Shown here: in pieces, positions 1 through 8,729 of the stretch | Layout of the letters: the number at the start of each line of letters is the position of its first letter | Position numbering within the stretch: position 1 is the first letter of the stretch | Assembly (NCBI GenBank): GCA_964649415.1 | Contig: CAZYSK010000071.1 | Coordinates: forward strand, 1-29,659 | Reading direction: 5' to 3' | DNA length: 29,659 nt | Origin: CAZYSK01 sp964649415 | GTDB lineage: Bacteria > Chloroflexota > Anaerolineae > B4-G1 | Notes under the pieces: model-generated | Seen by the model: only the letters and a program-made list of their open reading frames with translations | Database searches by the model: none | What the model was told of the DNA's origin: nothing | Translations under genes and position numbers: made by a program

Positions 1-1536
1 GTGATGGTCTCCTCGGGCGACAACTTCCTGGCCGGGCCGGAGTTCAACGCCAGCCTGGACAAAGGTACGCCCTTCTACGACACTATTGCCATGGATCTGA
101 TCGGCTACGACGCGGTGGCCATCGGCAACCACGACTTCGACTTCGGCCCCGACGTGCTGGCCGACTTCATCGAGGGCTACGAGCGAACCTCCCCGCCGTA
201 TCTGAGCGCCAACCTCGACTACTCCGGCGAGCCACGATTGCAGGCCCTGTTCGACGCGGACAGGATCGCTCTCAGTGCCGTGGTCAAGGAGCGTGGCGAA
301 CTGATCGGCATCATCGGTGCCACGACGCCCAACCTCCCCTTCATCTCCAGTCCGCGCAACGTGGGCGTCGATCCCGACGTGTCCGCAGCCGTCCAGGCCG
401 AGGTCGACAAGCTGGAGATGATGGGCGTCAACAAGATCATCCTGATCAGCCACTTGCAGAGCATCGAGGAGGACCTGGCGCTGGCACCGACGCTCGACGG
501 CGTCGACGTGATGGTGGCGGGTGGGGGGGATGAGGTGTTGGCCAACCCTGGCGACCTGCTCATCCCCGGGGACGAAGGCAGGATATTCGGCCCCTATCCG
601 ATCATCGCCACCGATATCGACGGCACGCAGGTTCCGGTGGTCACGACCGCGGGCAGCTACGCCTACGTCGGTCGCCTGGTGCTAGGGTTCGACAAGTGCG
701 GCGACGTGATCGACATTGGCGATAACAGCGGCCCGGTACGGGTGGCAGGTGGCGACAACCCCGACGCGGTGGAGCCTGATCTACAGGTTCAAGAACTGGT
801 GGTCGACCCGATAGTTGACTATCTCGACGCTCTGGCGACGAACGTGATCGGCACCAGCGAGGTCGACCTCGACGGGATTCGGGGCCACGTGAGGACCATG
901 GAGACCAACGAGGGCGACCTGATCGCCGACGCGTTGAAGTGGCAGGCCGAGCAGTTGGCCTCCGACTTCGGGGTGGCGATGCCGGACGTCGGCCTCCAGA
1001 ACGGCGGTGGTATTCGCAACGACAGCATCATCCCGGCCGGCGACGTCACCGAGCTGGACACCTTCGACATGGTGCCGTTCTCCAACTTCGTGGCTGCCAT
1101 TGAAGATATCCCCCCGGATCAGTTCAAGGAGATCATGGAGAACGCCGTGTCGCGGGTGGAGTTCGTTGATGGCCGTTTCGCGCAGGTCTCGGGCTTCACC
1201 TTCGTGTGGGACGCCTCGGGTACGCCCCAGGTGCTGGATGACGAAGGCAACGTGGTCACGCCCGGAACGCGCGTGGTGGAGATCAAGCTCGACGACGACA
1301 CCTACGTCGTGCAGGCCGGAGCGGTCGTGCCTGGCGCGCCAACGGTGACCATCGCCAGCATTGATTTCCTGGCCAATGGCGGCGACCAGTATCCGTATCG
1401 CGGCGCCCCGTTCACGTCGCTCGGTGTCACCTATCAGCAGGCACTGTCGAACTACATCGAGATCGGGCTCGGCGGTGTGATCGCGGCCGGAGACTACCCT
1501 GAGGGCGGCGAAGACCGCATCACGCGGCTAAACTGA
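1..1536 (+). CDS. 5'-nucleotidase / metallophosphatase family protein, 5'-truncated
   Basis: UshA-type enzyme that removes phosphate from nucleotides, normally secreted or surface-bound. The visible 511 residues begin inside the metallophosphatase domain. The metal-binding GNHDFDFG motif (N43, H44, D45) is present, but the earlier Asp-x-His motif and the signal peptide are missing, so the true start lies upstream of the window and the GTG at base 1 is not it. The C-terminal 5'-nucleotidase domain shows NGGGIRND near residue 334, FSNFVA and NGGDQYPY near 459, the usual substrate-binding landmarks. The gene ends with TGA at 1534. The next gene on the same strand is a secreted nuclease, so the pair could release phosphate or nucleosides from external nucleic acid. 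Family assignment is strong; the exact substrate is not determinable. Confidence 0.9.
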   Translation: MMVSSGDNFLAGPEFNASLDKGTPFYDTIAMDLIGYDAVAIGNHDFDFGPDVLADFIEGYERTSPPYLSANLDYSGEPRLQALFDADRIALSAVVKERGELIGIIGATTPNLPFISSPRNVGVDPDVSAAVQAEVDKLEMMGVNKIILISHLQSIEEDLALAPTLDGVDVMVAGGGDEVLANPGDLLIPGDEGRIFGPYPIIATDIDGTQVPVVTTAGSYAYVGRLVLGFDKCGDVIDIGDNSGPVRVAGGDNPDAVEPDLQVQELVVDPIVDYLDALATNVIGTSEVDLDGIRGHVRTMETNEGDLIADALKWQAEQLASDFGVAMPDVGLQNGGGIRNDSIIPAGDVTELDTFDMVPFSNFVAAIEDIPPDQFKEIMENAVSRVEFVDGRFAQVSGFTFVWDASGTPQVLDDEGNVVTPGTRVVEIKLDDDTYVVQAGAVVPGAPTVTIASIDFLANGGDQYPYRGAPFTSLGVTYQQALSNYIEIGLGGVIAAGDYPEGGEDRITRLN

Positions 1537-1607
1537 TGTGTCCACCGCGACAGTGCCGGACGGTTCACGCTCAGCGTTCCCTCGGCTTACCGGCACAAGT
1601 CAACGCG

Positions 1608-1635
1608 AAAGGAGGTGGTACCTGTCGTTTACAGG
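1608..1635 (+). promoter_or_regulatory. Orphan extended Shine-Dalgarno plus small hairpin
   Basis: GAAAGGAGGTG at 1608-1618 matches the 16S rRNA anti-SD tail over about eleven bases, but no convincing reading frame starts just after it. It is followed by CCTGT-cgttt-ACAGG (1621-1635), a small hairpin. Both lie between the nucleotidase stop and the strong hairpin at 1674. The GGTGGTACC run recalls the T-box core, but there is no room for a T-box stem I. It may be leader RNA of the nuclease gene; function unknown. Confidence 0.35.
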
Positions 1636-1673
1636 TCTATCCGATCGTAGAGAGCGACCCAAGCGTGATCTGA

Positions 1674-1714
1674 GGGGGAGATCCGCAGGCGGGTCCTGCG
1701 CTCTCCCCCGTTTT
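1674..1714 (+). terminator. Hairpin with short T run between nucleotidase and nuclease genes
   Basis: GGGGGAGA pairs with TCTCCCCC and, after a small internal loop, CGCAGG pairs with CCTGCG. GTTTT follows the 3' arm at 1710. This looks like an intrinsic terminator of the nucleotidase gene. Only about 50 bases separate it from the next start codon and no promoter is visible there, so it could instead be a leader attenuator of the nuclease gene. Confidence 0.6.
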
Positions 1715-1767
1715 CGCTCGCGGCCCGAGTGTGGCCGCCCATTGAGAGAGTAAAGGAGAATTCCGAA

Positions 1768-4641
1768 ATGAGGAAACGGTCAATAACCATCTCTGTACTG
1801 GCCGTGATGTTGCTGCCCATGGTGATCGGCGTGACGCCGGCTTTGGCAGCCACCCCCGTCTCCATCTATGATATCCAGTACACCACAGCTCCCAGCGGTG
1901 ATTCGCCCTACGAGGGCCAGACAGTCACCACCCAGGGTGTCGTGACCGCGTTCTTCTACGACGGTGGCAACCGCTACACCTTCATACAGGACGGCACCGG
2001 CCCCTGGAGTGGTTTGGTGCTCTACAAACCCGATGGCTACGTCAACGTGGGCGACCAGTTGGAGGTCACGGGTGCCGTCAGCGAATACTACGGCCTGACG
2101 GAGATCGCTTACGGCGACGCGATCGTCGTGAGCTCCGGCAACCCGCTGCCCGCGCCCCAGGTCCTGCCCAGTGGAGACGTGAACCAGGAACAGTGGGAGA
2201 GTGTGTTAGTCCGGGTGGAGGACGTCACTGTCACCGACGACGACCTGGGCTACGGCGAGTGGCTGGTCGACGACGGCAGCGGCGGCGCGCGGGTGGACGA
2301 CCTGGGGGATTACGGCTACAGCCCCACCGGCGGCGACCTGCTGGATTTCGTCCAGGGTCCACTCTTCTACGGCTATGGCGACTTCAAGATCGAGCCCCGC
2401 GACGACGACGACATCTCCGTGTATGTGCCGCCACCGCCCGTCGTCACGATCATGGAGATCCAGGGGGGCGAGCAGTTCTCTCCCTTCGACGGCCAGGTCG
2501 TCGAGACGTCCGGCGTCGTGACGCTGTTCACGGCTAGCGGCGCGGACTTCTGGCTGCAGGATCCGGCTGGCGACGGCGACCCCGCGACCTCCGACGGCAT
2601 CTTTGTCTCTGGAGGTGGGTTCCCCGACGAGGGCCCCAGGCCGGCGGTGGGCGACTTTATCCGCGTCATCGCCAAGGTGCAGGAGGATCAGTATGGGAAT
2701 GCACTGCCCTTGACCTGCCTGCGCAGTGTGGCCCTGATCGAGGTGCTCTCCAGCGACAACCCGCTGCCGGCCCCGATCAAACTCAATGACCTGCCGAACG
2801 AGTCGATAGCGGACGGCATTGCCTTCTGGGAACCGTTGGAGGGGATGTTAGTCTCGGTGCGCAACGCACCCGTTGTCGCTCCCACCTCGAGCTACGGTGA
2901 GTTCGCAGTGTTGGCCAAGCGGGACGCTAAACCAGGCTCCGGCTTCTATCCGCAGACCAAGCAGATCCTCATCCGCAATCTGGGCGGGGACGTGGTGGAC
3001 TACAATCCCGAGCGTATCCTGGTGGACGACAGCAGCTTGGATGAAGCCATCGTCGTCAGGCCGGGCGACCGCGTGCGCCATCTGGTGGGGGCTGTTGACT
3101 ACACCTTCGGCAATTACAAGCTTCAGCCGGTCAGCTTCGACGTGAAGACGCACAGACTGCCCAGGCTGCCGGCCAGCACCCGCTCTGGTCCCAGGGGCGA
3201 CACAGTGATCACGACCTTTAACGTCGAGAACCTGTTCGACCTCGAGTTGAACGTCCCCGTCGTGGTAGATGCAATCGGTGAGGTGGGATACGACCCGGGG
3301 AGCGAGTGGGGAAGTGGCCTGATTTCCACCAAGGACAACACCATCCGCCGCGAGTCCTCCGTCTGCCAGGGAGACGCCGACGAGACAGACCCGTTCGATC
3401 CATCGTCTGAATGGGACGGTTTCGCCAAGGATACCTTCGACGGGCTCGGCTCGCATTCCGTCACCTGTGGTACTGGCAGCGGGTTGTTCTTCTCCGAGTA
3501 CGTGGAGGGAAGCTCTTACAATAAGGCCGTGGAGATATACAATGGCACCGGGGCCGCGGTGAATCTGGGGGCTGAGGGTTACGCGGTTGAGATCTACTTC
3601 AATGGCAATTCCTCGCCTGGGCGGACGATTCCTCTTGAGGGCACCCTCGCCGACGGAGGTGTTTTTGTCCTGGCTCACCCATCCGCAGATCCTGTCATCC
3701 TGGCTGTAGCGGACCAGATCTCAAGCGGTGTTCTCTTCAATGGCGACGATGCCGTCGTGCTTCGTAAGGGCGGCAAGGACGACGCCGGCAGCACCCCCAC
3801 GCCCGGGGGACTGGAGACCCAGCTCGCGAAACTGGCCATGGCACTCCAGGTGGAGCTTGAGTTGCCCGAGATCATCGTGGTGCAGGAGGTGGAGAACACG
3901 GCCATCCTCCAGGAGCTCGGTGATCGGGTCAACGCAGCGGCCGGCACGAACTACGTTGCCACCTCTTTCGAGACTAGCGACGCGCGTGGCATCGAGGTCG
4001 GGTTCCTGTGGGACGACGATCGGGTCGACTTGCTTGACGCATACCAGATGTACGGGCCGGATGTTGCGGCCGCCTTTGGCCCCGGCAGTCCCAGCCCAGG
4101 CCGTGAGCCGCTGGTCGGGGTCTTTGACGTCGAGGGTCGGGAAGTCACGATCGTCGGCAATCACTTCAAGAGCAAAGGCGGCGACGATCCGCTGTTCGGC
4201 GTGAACTGGCCGCCGAATCGGATCACCGAGGTACAGCGCAAGATGCAGGCCCAGGTAGTCCGCGACTTCGTAGACACCATCCTGGACGCGGATCCGAACG
4301 CGCTGGTGATGGTGGCTGGTGACCTGAACGACTTCCAGTTCGGCGAGCCGGGTGAGGGCACCGATCATCCGGTGGCCATCCTCGAAGGTGGCGCTGGCGA
4401 AATGCCGCTCACCAACCTGCTCAACCTGGAGAAGGACGCCGAGACCTACACCTACGTCTACGACGGCAATAGTCAAGTGCTCGATCACATGCTAGTCAGC
4501 CCGGCCCTGTGCGATCTTGTGGCGGGTGTGGACGTACTGCACTTCGACGCCGGTTTCCCGAGTGGCCTGGGTGAAGATGCGACTACTTCGCTGAGGGCAT
4601 CGGACCACGATCCGCTGGAGGGTCGCTTCAACTTCCGCTAA
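1768..4641 (+). CDS. Secreted ExeM/NucH-like endonuclease (EEP fold) with an internal lamin-tail domain
   Basis: Probable extracellular DNase of 957 residues. The start is the ATG preceded by AAAGGAG at 1752 and begins a clear signal peptide (MRKRS, hydrophobic core, cleavage near ALA-A, residue 27). Two OB-fold-like segments of the YhcR type follow (about 28-135 and 220-330). The endonuclease/exonuclease/phosphatase domain opens with TFNVENLFDL near 485 and has catalytic-type QEVEN (E707), GNHF (N798, H799), GDLND (D852, N854) and SDHDP (D946, H947). Between NVENLFD and QEVEN sits about 175 residues of lamin-tail-like sequence in which the normally C-terminal half comes first (see findings). 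Likely substrate is extracellular DNA or RNA; metal-dependent by family. It follows a nucleotidase gene, consistent with nutrient scavenging. A terminator lies at 4685. Confidence 0.88.
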   Translation: MRKRSITISVLAVMLLPMVIGVTPALAATPVSIYDIQYTTAPSGDSPYEGQTVTTQGVVTAFFYDGGNRYTFIQDGTGPWSGLVLYKPDGYVNVGDQLEVTGAVSEYYGLTEIAYGDAIVVSSGNPLPAPQVLPSGDVNQEQWESVLVRVEDVTVTDDDLGYGEWLVDDGSGGARVDDLGDYGYSPTGGDLLDFVQGPLFYGYGDFKIEPRDDDDISVYVPPPPVVTIMEIQGGEQFSPFDGQVVETSGVVTLFTASGADFWLQDPAGDGDPATSDGIFVSGGGFPDEGPRPAVGDFIRVIAKVQEDQYGNALPLTCLRSVALIEVLSSDNPLPAPIKLNDLPNESIADGIAFWEPLEGMLVSVRNAPVVAPTSSYGEFAVLAKRDAKPGSGFYPQTKQILIRNLGGDVVDYNPERILVDDSSLDEAIVVRPGDRVRHLVGAVDYTFGNYKLQPVSFDVKTHRLPRLPASTRSGPRGDTVITTFNVENLFDLELNVPVVVDAIGEVGYDPGSEWGSGLISTKDNTIRRESSVCQGDADETDPFDPSSEWDGFAKDTFDGLGSHSVTCGTGSGLFFSEYVEGSSYNKAVEIYNGTGAAVNLGAEGYAVEIYFNGNSSPGRTIPLEGTLADGGVFVLAHPSADPVILAVADQISSGVLFNGDDAVVLRKGGKDDAGSTPTPGGLETQLAKLAMALQVELELPEIIVVQEVENTAILQELGDRVNAAAGTNYVATSFETSDARGIEVGFLWDDDRVDLLDAYQMYGPDVAAAFGPGSPSPGREPLVGVFDVEGREVTIVGNHFKSKGGDDPLFGVNWPPNRITEVQRKMQAQVVRDFVDTILDADPNALVMVAGDLNDFQFGEPGEGTDHPVAILEGGAGEMPLTNLLNLEKDAETYTYVYDGNSQVLDHMLVSPALCDLVAGVDVLHFDAGFPSGLGEDATTSLRASDHDPLEGRFNFR

Positions 4642-4684
4642 GTCGATTGATCTGGAGAGCAGGCAATTCCTCGACTGCTCCACG

Positions 4685-4722
4685 ACCGCCCCGACCTGCA
4701 AAGGTTGGGGCGGTTTGTGTTT
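4685..4722 (+). terminator. Intrinsic terminator after the nuclease gene
   Basis: ACCGCCCC pairs with GGGGCGGT, extended inward by GACCT/AGGTT around a GCAA loop, followed by TTGTGTTT. It is a strong GC stem with a T-rich tail 44 bases after the stop codon. Confidence 0.85.
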
Positions 4723-4745
4723 CCATTTCCCCCCTCCCCCGCGCC

Positions 4746-4774
4746 TTGCCTCACATCCCAAACGTGAGTACAAT
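4746..4774 (+). promoter_or_regulatory. Candidate sigma70-type promoter for the histidine kinase gene
   Basis: TTGCCT (4746-4751), a 17-base spacer and TACAAT (4769-4774). The spacer is bracketed by CTCAC/GTGAG, a possible inverted repeat. The predicted leader is about 100 bases to the GTG at 4879. The call rests on spacing and the -10 match only. Confidence 0.5.
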
Positions 4775-4878
4775 GGGCAAACGCTCGGATTCGCGTGACG
4801 CCGGACGCCTTGCAGACCGGCTGTCGGGTCGCGCGGGTGCCCTATTCTGGCCGCAGTGGGGTTTGAGGGGGTGACGTC

Positions 4879-7800
4879 GTGCGCAATCAAAGTCGAACCA
4901 AGGAGCAACTCCTGGACGAGCTGGTGGAACTCCGCCAGCGGATCGCCGATCTGGAGGCGGCGGAGGCCGAGCGCAAGCAGGCGGAGGAGGCGCTGCAATA
5001 TCGGGTCGAGTTGGAGGAACTCGTCGCTGCCATATCCTCCGCTTTCGTCGGTCTTTCATCGACCGAGGTTGACGGCGGGATCAACGACGCACTGCGGGCC
5101 ATCGGACAGTTTGCCGGCGTTGACCGCAGCTACGTCTTCCAGTTGTCCGACGACGGGACCGAGATGGACAATACCTACGAGTGGTGTGCCCCAGGAATCG
5201 AACCTCAGATGGAAAACCTGCAGGGGCTGCCCGTCGACGCTTTCCCCTGGTGGATGGAGAAATTGAGCCGGTTCGAGACCATCCATATCCCGCGGGTCGC
5301 CGATCTGCCTCCCGGGGCCAGCGCCGAAAGGGAGATCTTACAATCGCAGGGCATTCAGTCCCTCCTCGCCGTGCCCCTGGGTTTTGGTGGGGCCCTGGTC
5401 GGCTTCCTGGGGTTCGATTCGGTGCGGGCAGCGAGAACGTGGCCTGAAGCGGACATCTGGCTGCTCAGTCCGGTGGGGGAGACGATCGCAAGCGCCTTGC
5501 AGCGCAAGCGGGCGGAGGAACGCCTGCGCTTGCAGGCGGTGTTGCTGGAACAGATACGAGATTCGATTGTAGCGACCGATCTGCACGGACGGATTACCTA
5601 TGTGAATGAAGCCGCTGCGCGCGCGCTGGGGGTGACCAAAGAGGAACTGATCGGCCAGACGGTGCTTACCTTTGGGGAAGATGCGGATAGGGGAGCTACT
5701 CAGCAGGAGATCATCGACAGGACGCTGGCCGATGGATCTTGGCGCGGCACGGTGGTCAACTACGACCGGGCCGGTTCCGAGAGGATCATGGAGTCGAGGA
5801 CGTGGGTCGTCCACGATGGGCCTGGCACACCCAAAGGCATGGTGGGAGTATCAACGGACGTGACCGCGCGCGCGCAAGCGGAGGCGGCGCTGCGGCGCTC
5901 GCTGGAGCAGACGGCCCGTGGCCAGCGTCTGCTCCTCGCTCTCAGCCAGGTTGCCCAGGCTGTGCAGCGTGCCCATACCCCCGAGGAGGTGTATCGAACC
6001 ATCGCAGACGAGATAGCCGGGTTGGGCTACCACGCCACGATCTTCGCCCTGAGCGATGATCGGACGCACCTGGTGGCCTCTCGCCTGACTTTCGGGTCGG
6101 CTCTCGTGCGCGTGGCCGAGAAACTGACGGGTCTCTCGGCCCAGGGCTACCGCTTCCCGCTGAAACCGGGAGGCTTCTTCGAGCGCATCATGGACGAGGG
6201 GGAAACCGTGTTCACCGACCCCGGTACCGGGCCTGTTGTCGACGCTCTGCCCGGGCCGGTGCACCCGCTGGCCGGCCGGCTGGCGGCCGTGCTCGGTATC
6301 GACAAGGCGATTTATGCCCCACTGACGGTCGACGGTGTGCCGCAAAGCCTGCTGACGGTGATGGGCGCCGATCTGACAGAGGCCGACGTGCCGGCCATGA
6401 GTACCTTCGCCAGTCAGGCAGCCACCGCCATCGAGAACGCGCGGCTGTACCAGGCGTTGCGCGAGAGCGAGGAGCGTTTCCGCCGTGCGGTCGTCGACGC
6501 GCCTTTTCCGATCATGATCCACGCCGAGGACGGTGAAGTGGTCCAAATAAACAAGGTCTGGACTGAATTGAGCGGCTATCCGGCGGACCAGATCCCCACC
6601 ATGGCGGACTGGACGGAACGGGCCTACGGGGAGAGGCAGGAATTGGTGAAAGCCGGTATAGACCGGCTATATGGCCTGGACGCGCGGGTGGCTGAGGGCG
6701 AGTACGTTCTCAAGACAAGCGCCGGCGATGAGCGAACGTGGGAGTTCAGTTCCGCGCCCCTGGGCCAACTGCCGGACGGAAGACGCATGGTCATCAGCAT
6801 GGCGATGGACATTACGGAGCGCAAACGGATTGAGGAGCAACTGAGGCGGCAGGAGCGGCTGGCTGCCGTGGGTCAACTGGCCACCGGCATCGCCCACGAC
6901 TTCCGCAATCTGCTCACCACGATTATCCTGTGTGCCCAGATGCCCCTGCGCCGGACCGATCTGCCGCCGGACTTGAGGCGGAGCCTGGAGACCATCGTCG
7001 ACGAGTCGCACAAGGCGACGGACCTGGTGCAGCAGATACTTGATTTCAGCAGCCGCGCCATGATTCAGCCCAAGCCGCTGGATCTGGCCTCCTTCGCCGG
7101 CGATGTGCTCGCCGTGCTGCGGCGCACGATCCCGGAGAGCGTCCGCCTCACGCTCGAGGCCGGGCCGGGAGATTGCACCGTCAAGGCCGACTCCGGCCGC
7201 ATGCAGCAAGTGCTGACCAACCTGGCGCTCAATGCCCGCGACGCGATGCCGGGGGGTGGCGAGCTGAGCATCAGAGTCGAGCGGGTGGTAACCCCAATCC
7301 CCCAATCCCAAATCCAAGGCTGTAGATCGGAAGCCGGAACGGATGGCACTCATGCGGGTCGGGCGTGGGTGTGTCTTTCCGTCTCGGATACCGGGACGGG
7401 AATGACCGAGGAGGTGCAGGCGCATCTGTTCGAGCCGTTCTTCACTACGAAGGAGCCGGGAGAGGGGACGGGGCTGGGATTGGCCCAGGTGTACGGCATC
7501 GTCCGCCAACACGGCGGACAGATCGACGTCGAGACAGCGCTTGGGGCAGGTACGACCTTCCGCATCTACCTGCCTGCCTCCGAAGCGGCGGAAGCGCACG
7601 CAGGGGAGCGTGTCGTGTCGCCGGCCGTGCCTCGGGGACAGGGCGAGACCATCCTGTTGGTGGAGGACGAGGAGAGGGTGCGAGACGTGGGGCGGAGTGC
7701 GCTCGAGTCGCTGGGCTACCGCGTGATTACGGCGGAGAACGGGCGGGTTGCCCTGGATGCGTATCGCTCGGCGGATCGTGTGGAACTGGTGATCACGGAC

Positions 7801-8007
7801 CTGGTCATGCCGGAGGTGGGGGGCAAGGAATTGGTGCGGGAGCTGAAGCGGGGAGGTGCCGGCCCGAAGGCGGTGGCCATCACCGGCTACGCGGTCGGGG
7901 AAGTCGCGAGGGATCTGAGGCAGGCAGGCTTCTTGGACGTGATCCGCAAGCCCTTCGAGGTAGACGTGCTGGCACGGGCAGTCCGTCGCGCGCTGGATGC
8001 GGGGTGA
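4879..8007 (+). CDS. Hybrid sensor histidine kinase / response regulator (GAF-PAS-GAF-PAS-HK-REC)
   Basis: Soluble multi-sensor kinase of 1042 residues with no visible membrane segment. GTG start with GAGGGGG about 8 bases upstream. Order: short coiled coil (1-45), GAF (about 50-210), PAS (215-335), GAF (355-525), PAS (530-655), HisKA with GIAHDFRN (phospho-acceptor H673), HATPase with N box NLALNARD (N781, N785), G1 DTGTG (D837) and a GEGTGLGL box, then a receiver domain (about 922-1040) with ILLVEDEE, phospho-acceptor D974 in VITDLVMPE and a KPF lysine. It autophosphorylates on His and passes phosphate to its own receiver; the signal is unknown. No separate output regulator is adjacent. Residues around 805-815 (PIPQSQIQG) are encoded by an out-of-character run of CCCAATC repeats inside the ATPase domain. 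High confidence in class. Confidence 0.93.
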   Translation: MRNQSRTKEQLLDELVELRQRIADLEAAEAERKQAEEALQYRVELEELVAAISSAFVGLSSTEVDGGINDALRAIGQFAGVDRSYVFQLSDDGTEMDNTYEWCAPGIEPQMENLQGLPVDAFPWWMEKLSRFETIHIPRVADLPPGASAEREILQSQGIQSLLAVPLGFGGALVGFLGFDSVRAARTWPEADIWLLSPVGETIASALQRKRAEERLRLQAVLLEQIRDSIVATDLHGRITYVNEAAARALGVTKEELIGQTVLTFGEDADRGATQQEIIDRTLADGSWRGTVVNYDRAGSERIMESRTWVVHDGPGTPKGMVGVSTDVTARAQAEAALRRSLEQTARGQRLLLALSQVAQAVQRAHTPEEVYRTIADEIAGLGYHATIFALSDDRTHLVASRLTFGSALVRVAEKLTGLSAQGYRFPLKPGGFFERIMDEGETVFTDPGTGPVVDALPGPVHPLAGRLAAVLGIDKAIYAPLTVDGVPQSLLTVMGADLTEADVPAMSTFASQAATAIENARLYQALRESEERFRRAVVDAPFPIMIHAEDGEVVQINKVWTELSGYPADQIPTMADWTERAYGERQELVKAGIDRLYGLDARVAEGEYVLKTSAGDERTWEFSSAPLGQLPDGRRMVISMAMDITERKRIEEQLRRQERLAAVGQLATGIAHDFRNLLTTIILCAQMPLRRTDLPPDLRRSLETIVDESHKATDLVQQILDFSSRAMIQPKPLDLASFAGDVLAVLRRTIPESVRLTLEAGPGDCTVKADSGRMQQVLTNLALNARDAMPGGGELSIRVERVVTPIPQSQIQGCRSEAGTDGTHAGRAWVCLSVSDTGTGMTEEVQAHLFEPFFTTKEPGEGTGLGLAQVYGIVRQHGGQIDVETALGAGTTFRIYLPASEAAEAHAGERVVSPAVPRGQGETILLVEDEERVRDVGRSALESLGYRVITAENGRVALDAYRSADRVELVITDLVMPEVGGKELVRELKRGGAGPKAVAITGYAVGEVARDLRQAGFLDVIRKPFEVDVLARAVRRALDAG

Positions 8008-8155
8008 GGGAGGACAATGGCGGGACGAAGCAGGAGAAGCTCATCCGCTCGGGATGATCCCGGGTGGCGAACCTAGATCGGATTGTAGCTCTGGCCCTTC
8101 GCGACTGTCTCTTTGGCGACTCGTGCACTTGGGCATTTGAAGCCGGTACCCAGAA

Positions 8156-8196
8156 CAGAAAAACCGCACGGCCTGCGGAGAAGCCGTGCGGTTTGC
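8156..8196. terminator. Bidirectional terminator between kinase and csp genes
   Basis: AAACCGCACGGC (8161-8172) pairs perfectly with GCCGTGCGGTTT (8183-8194). A-rich flank on the left and T-rich on the right allow termination in both directions, for the kinase (plus) and the convergent cold-shock gene (minus). I see nothing else recognisable in 8008-8299. Confidence 0.8.
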
Positions 8197-8299
8197 GCAC
8201 GTTGCGGATATCGGTCGTGCATCCGTTCGTGCGTTCTTTGCGTTGGTTGGCCCTACTGCTTCCTCATGTCAGACGCAGCAGGGGGTCCCCTATGCTTGG

Positions 8300-8509
8300 C
8301 TACAGAGCCCTAACGTGGGCAGCGCGTAGGCCCTTGGGGCCCTCCTCGACTGCGAACTCGACGCTCTGGTTCTCGCGCAGGGAGTGGAATCCGTCGCCCT
8401 CGATGGACGAGTGATGGACGAATATGTCCTCTCCGGCCTCACGGGAGATGAATCCAAATCCCTTGGCATCGTTGAACCACTTCACGGTTCCAGTTTCTCT
8501 TTCACTCAT
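8300..8509 (-). CDS. Cold-shock domain protein (CspA family)
   Basis: A 69-residue single-domain nucleic-acid-binding protein, the normal family length, acting as a cytoplasmic RNA chaperone. It shows the N-terminal GTVKWFNDAKGFGFI (RNP1, KGFGFI) and DIFVHHSSI (RNP2, IFVHH), then a typical FAVEEGPKGLRAAHV ending. ATG start at 8509 with AGGAG about 8 bases upstream. It lies downstream of the DegV gene on the same strand but is separated from it by a terminator, so it likely has its own promoter; a TATAAG lies very close to the SD but has no good -35. The gene is convergent with the kinase and shares the terminator at 8156. Confidence 0.95.
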   Translation of the reverse strand: MSERETGTVKWFNDAKGFGFISREAGEDIFVHHSSIEGDGFHSLRENQSVEFAVEEGPKGLRAAHVRAL

Positions 8510-8569
8510 TTGACTTACTCCTTATACTTGTGTTGCTTGTGTGATTTTCGACGAAGCAGTGCGGGCAGA

Positions 8570-8609
8570 ACAAGAAAAGACCGCCCAGTCTCCGCAAGTC
8601 TGGACGGTC
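8570..8609 (-). terminator. Terminator downstream of the DegV gene
   Basis: Read on the minus strand, GACCGTCCAG pairs with CTGGGCGGTC (one G-T pair) and is followed by TTTTCTTG. It lies between the DegV stop (8730) and the csp start (8509). It most likely ends the DegV transcript; a role as attenuator in a longer csp leader is possible. Confidence 0.7.
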
Positions 8610-8729
8610 CTCGATAGTACGGCCAAAACCTACTTCATCCTACGTGCACATGATACCACACATGTGCCAAACGTGCAAGTGCCCCATTCTCTTCGGATTG
8701 GGCCGCCTCTCAAGGGGCGAGGGTGGTTG

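Noticed and set aside
1600..1640. T-box riboswitch core (GGTGGTACC)
   Set aside because: There are only about 75 bases between the preceding stop and the motif, not enough for stem I and a specifier loop, and the downstream gene is not amino-acid related.
2848..3678. Long antisense frames opposite the nuclease and other high-GC genes
   Set aside because: They lie opposite well-supported genes, lack recognisable domains and follow from codon bias in GC-rich DNA.
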